DNA from: Verrucomicrobiota bacterium
GTDB taxonomy: Bacteria; Verrucomicrobiota; Verrucomicrobiia; Opitutales; Opitutaceae
Length of the DNA stretch: 36,797 nt
Assembly (NCBI GenBank): GCA_963205455.1
Contig: CAUJJL010000109.1
Location: forward strand, 1-36,797
Reading direction: 5' to 3'
The notes below the pieces were generated by a model that searched no databases, was not told the origin of the DNA, and worked only from the letters and a program-made list of their open reading frames with translations. The translations under genes and the position numbers were made by a program. Of the stretch, positions 34,100 through 36,797 are shown in pieces (positions within the stretch are counted from its first letter, which is position 1; each line of letters starts with the position of its first letter).

Positions 34100-35650
34100 A
34101 TGCCATCCTGCACGCCAGATTTCGCAGGCGGTCCAGATCTCAGCGATACGCTGGGCATCACTCTGCTCTTGGCATTCTTTGCGCTCCATCTCGGTGGAAC
34201 CAGAGCCGATGCAGCGAACTCCGGCGCCATGCGGCCTGATGCCGCAGGCATGAACGTCCTCATGGTCATCATTGAGGACTGCAATGCCGGTGTGTGGGGC
34301 AGTTATGGCAATGCGATCTGTCGGACACCGAACATGGATCAGTTTGCGCGAACTGCGGTGCAGTTTGAGTCGGCCTACGTGCAGGCGACGGCCTGCAATC
34401 CCTCACGCAGTTCGTTCCTTACCGGGCTGCGCCCCCTCACGACCCGTGTATGGGCCAACTCCCAGGTGATGCGAGACCAGATCCCGTCCGGCACGCTCAC
34501 GCTGCCGCAGATGCTCAAGGATCACGGGCTTCACACGGCGGTGATTGGGAAATTCTTTCACAGGCATGAATTTGGCGGCCCCCTGATGCTTGCCTTCGAC
34601 AGGATCGAGCAAACGCCGCGACCTGCGGCCTGGAAAGGTCCGCCGCCGATCCTTAGTTTGCCCCCCGTGCCGGCTCCGGACATCGAAACCGCACCGCGCG
34701 ACGTAAAGAGTCCAGAATATCGGGCGTGGAAAAACCGGCGATCGAGTCGCTATGGCGTGTCCGGCGTGAAGCTGGAGCAGGAGGGTGACTACCGGATCTC
34801 GCAGATTGCCGTCGCCCTGCTGGGCGAGTTTGCAAAGACGCGCGAGCGTTTCTTCCTCTCCGTGCACCAGGCGCGGCCGCATACGCCTTTGCTGGCACCA
34901 AAAAAGTACATCGACCTCTATGATCCGGCGAGCATTCCCTTGCCGCCGGCTGCACCGGCAACGCTCAATCTGAAGGAGTTTCCGTACGCGGAACGCTCCA
35001 CAGGCGGCAATCCCGATCTGTTCGGCGAGGGACAGCCATCGATCGAGGAAGCGCGGAAGGCCATTGCCGCCTATTACGCGTGCGTGAGTTTTGTGGATGA
35101 CAACATCGGTCGGATTCTCGGGGCACTTGAGACGCAGGGACTGGCCGACAACACGCTCGTCGTCATCATGGGCGACCACGGCTTTCATCTCGGGGATCAC
35201 GGCATGTGGTCGAAATATTCGATGCTGGAGGCCACGCGCCGCGCGCCGCTCTGGATCCGCGTGCCGGGTGCGGCGGGCAACGGTCGCGTCTGCCGTGAAT
35301 TCGTGGAATTTGTCGATTTGATTCCCACTCTGGGTGAATTGCTCGATTTCCCGGTGCCGTCGAATCTCGAGGGAGTGAGCTTCGCTCCGCTGCTTTCGAA
35401 GCCCGACCGCCCGTGGAAGTCGGCGGTGTTTCAGGTGCAAAGTCCCGACGAACAGATGGTCCGCAACAGGCGCTTCAGCTATATGGAATTTGGGAAGGGA
35501 CCGGTGCCTGTTGCGCTCTATGACCTCCAGCGGGACCCATGGGAAACACGGAATCTGGCCAATGACCCGGCGTATGCAAAGTCACGCATTGAGATGGCTG
35601 CGCTTCTGAAGGCGGGATGGCGATCAACGTTACCATCAACTGCAAACTGA
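34100..35650 (+). CDS. Secreted sulfatase (S1, iduronate-2-sulfatase-like)
   Basis: The 516-residue product has a hydrophobic signal region (about residues 17-35). The signature ATACNPSRSSFLTGLRP contains the Cys (Cys99) that is matured to formylglycine. MGDHGFHLGDHGMWSKYS and PHTPLLAPKKYIDLY are typical of S1_7/iduronate-2-sulfatase relatives. The usual Asp-Asp calcium pair after the first strand reads Glu59-Asp60 (VIIEDCNAG), a variant I believe occurs in a subgroup of planctomycete and verrucomicrobial enzymes. It lies between the PL11 lyase and the hydrolase-STN gene, so a sulfated glycan with a pectin-like context is plausible. Activity depends on a maturation enzyme not seen in this window. 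Confidence 0.9.
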   Translation: MPSCTPDFAGGPDLSDTLGITLLLAFFALHLGGTRADAANSGAMRPDAAGMNVLMVIIEDCNAGVWGSYGNAICRTPNMDQFARTAVQFESAYVQATACNPSRSSFLTGLRPLTTRVWANSQVMRDQIPSGTLTLPQMLKDHGLHTAVIGKFFHRHEFGGPLMLAFDRIEQTPRPAAWKGPPPILSLPPVPAPDIETAPRDVKSPEYRAWKNRRSSRYGVSGVKLEQEGDYRISQIAVALLGEFAKTRERFFLSVHQARPHTPLLAPKKYIDLYDPASIPLPPAAPATLNLKEFPYAERSTGGNPDLFGEGQPSIEEARKAIAAYYACVSFVDDNIGRILGALETQGLADNTLVVIMGDHGFHLGDHGMWSKYSMLEATRRAPLWIRVPGAAGNGRVCREFVEFVDLIPTLGELLDFPVPSNLEGVSFAPLLSKPDRPWKSAVFQVQSPDEQMVRNRRFSYMEFGKGPVPVALYDLQRDPWETRNLANDPAYAKSRIEMAALLKAGWRSTLPSTAN

Positions 35651-35674
35651 GATCTGCCTACGACTTCCTTTCTA

Positions 35675-36797
35675 ATGTACACCCATCTTCACCGAGCGCT
35701 TGGATTTGTTTTTCTGGCAGGAGTTGTCGCGACGTTCACTTGCGCACTCATTGGCGCTGAAGCGCCAAACGGCAGAGTGGGGCGTCCCAAGTTCGCGGAG
35801 CCTCCACCCGAGGCGGACACCTCCCGTGTCACAACAAAACGACCCTTCGATCGGGTCATGGTCTTCAAGGAGACACCGCAGGGCAAGCTGAGCGTGCACC
35901 TCTATCTGCCGCCGGGATGGTCGGTCACGGACAGGCGAGCCGCGATCGTGTTCTGGGTTGGCGGAGGCTTCCGAAGCGGTGGTGTCGGACAGTTCAATGC
36001 CAGGGCCGAATATTTTGCCAAAAGGGGGCTGGTCACGGTCTGCGCTGAGTATCGCGGACGGAACTCGCATGGTATTCTCCTCGACAGTTGCTCCGAGGAC
36101 GCGCGTAGCGCGATGCGATGGGTCAAGGGTCACGCGGGCGAATTGGGTGTTGATCCGGATAAGGTCATTGCAGGCGGCGGATCTGCCGGAGGTTGCCTCG
36201 CATTGCTCGTCGCGAGGGCGGAAGGCCCCGATGCACCGGGCGACGACCTGTCGATTCCGACTCGGCCGTGCGCGATGCTGCTTTTCAATCCCGCGGTGGG
36301 GGATGGGGTGATGGATACGGTCGGGTGGGGCGGCCCCGCGCAGGAGGCCGTCAATGCTCAGATCAGTGCCTTGGATACGCCGCGTAAGGACGAGCCTCCG
36401 GCCATTTTCTTTTTTGGTACGGGAGATCGCTTCCTCCGCGTGTCGGCAAAGTACAATCATCTCGTCCACGAGCACGGCGGAGTTTCGGAGCTTTGGGTCG
36501 CTGAGAAGATGGCACACGGGTTTTTCAACAACCAGCCCTGGCACGACGAGACGACGCGACTGGCGGACGCTTTCCTTGTCAGGCTGGGATATCTCTCCGG
36601 CAAATCTCCCATCCGGGCCAATCCTGCCGCAGTGCTACGGCATGTGGGGCCTGACTATGTTCCTCCGGCACTCCCGGGTCCGCCTCCGCCGAGGACCTAC
36701 GATATCCCCGCATCCAAAGCGGAAACTGCGCTGCGATTGTTTGCCGAGCAATCAGGCATAACCGCCGTGCTTGCTGCCAATGCTCCGCGGGACATCC
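35675..36797 (+). CDS. Secreted alpha/beta hydrolase running into an STN domain (partial, 3' end outside window)
   Basis: The 374 visible codons have no stop. Residues 1-29 are a signal peptide. Residues about 57-306 form an alpha/beta hydrolase of the type found in polysaccharide utilisation loci: FWVGGGFRSGG at the oxyanion position, GGGSAGG with Ser170, GTGDRFL with Asp251 and KMAHGFF with His281. After a proline-rich linker (PPALPGPPPPR, 330-340) comes YDIPASKAETALRLFAEQSG, which matches the start of an STN domain, the short N-terminal module of TonB-dependent receptors and secretins. No new start with a signal peptide lies between the parts in any frame. The gene follows the sulfatase by 24 bp. 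The protein may be an esterase-receptor fusion; its end is not visible. Confidence 0.8.
   Translation, partial: MYTHLHRALGFVFLAGVVATFTCALIGAEAPNGRVGRPKFAEPPPEADTSRVTTKRPFDRVMVFKETPQGKLSVHLYLPPGWSVTDRRAAIVFWVGGGFRSGGVGQFNARAEYFAKRGLVTVCAEYRGRNSHGILLDSCSEDARSAMRWVKGHAGELGVDPDKVIAGGGSAGGCLALLVARAEGPDAPGDDLSIPTRPCAMLLFNPAVGDGVMDTVGWGGPAQEAVNAQISALDTPRKDEPPAIFFFGTGDRFLRVSAKYNHLVHEHGGVSELWVAEKMAHGFFNNQPWHDETTRLADAFLVRLGYLSGKSPIRANPAAVLRHVGPDYVPPALPGPPPPRTYDIPASKAETALRLFAEQSGITAVLAANAPRDI

Noticed and set aside
34403..35440. 345-codon open frame on the minus strand
   Set aside because: It is antisense to the sulfatase gene, with Arg/His-rich shadow composition.

Overview
The window looks like a GC-rich chromosomal piece from a polysaccharide-degrading Gram-negative bacterium, most likely a member of Verrucomicrobiota (Opitutales-like). 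The reasons are: many secreted enzymes with signal peptides (sulfatases, a PL11 rhamnogalacturonan lyase, esterases, ThuA and PIG-L proteins), a giant matrixin/Ig-repeat protein ending in a tandem C-terminal repeat that I recall from Verrucomicrobial surface proteins, an STN (TonB-receptor type) domain, and a general lack of strong Shine-Dalgarno sites. This assignment is inference from gene content. I saw no rRNA, tRNA, insertion sequence, CRISPR array or phage gene.

Layout. (1) 1-13.8 kb: surface-polysaccharide and sugar-metabolism genes. Minus strand: a Wza-type export lipoprotein (partial), a GT2 glycosyltransferase and a nucleotide-sugar epimerase. Plus strand: a periplasmic sugar isomerase/epimerase-like TIM barrel and a NagB/PIG-L fusion. 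Then a minus-strand NupG-like transporter plus oxidoreductase pair, a plus-strand Gfo/Idh/MocA oxidoreductase, two GT4 glycosyltransferases and an asparagine-synthase-type amidotransferase (the last three tightly packed). (2) 13.8-18.5 kb, minus strand: a 1347-residue secreted matrixin metalloprotease with ten Ig-like domains, overlapped by a small secreted partner gene. (3) 18.8-23.3 kb: DUF6250-like protein, sulfatase, PIG-L deacetylase and ThuA-like protein, all of glycan-degradation type. (4) 23.5-32.0 kb, minus strand: a catabolic cluster with HpaB/HpaC-type flavin monooxygenase, a secreted nitrilase-superfamily enzyme, an esterase, an ACS-type MFS transporter, a DUF2848 protein, a cupin, a cytosolic nitrilase-family amidase and a GntR/FCD regulator. 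(5) 32.0 kb to the end, plus strand: PL11 rhamnogalacturonan lyase, sulfatase, and an alpha/beta hydrolase that reads without a stop into an STN domain at the window edge.

How they work together. A 36-37 bp element with a 16-bp palindrome lies between the GntR gene and the PL11 lyase gene and recurs, nearly identical, in front of the HpaC/HpaB genes. This suggests that one repressor coordinates pectin-backbone cleavage with uptake and oxidation of a small aromatic or N-containing compound. The two most unusual observations are this shared operator and the terminal esterase-STN fusion, which may be the front of a TonB-dependent receptor with a built-in esterase. A third is the NagB fusion protein, whose PIG-L half has lost its zinc and catalytic residues.
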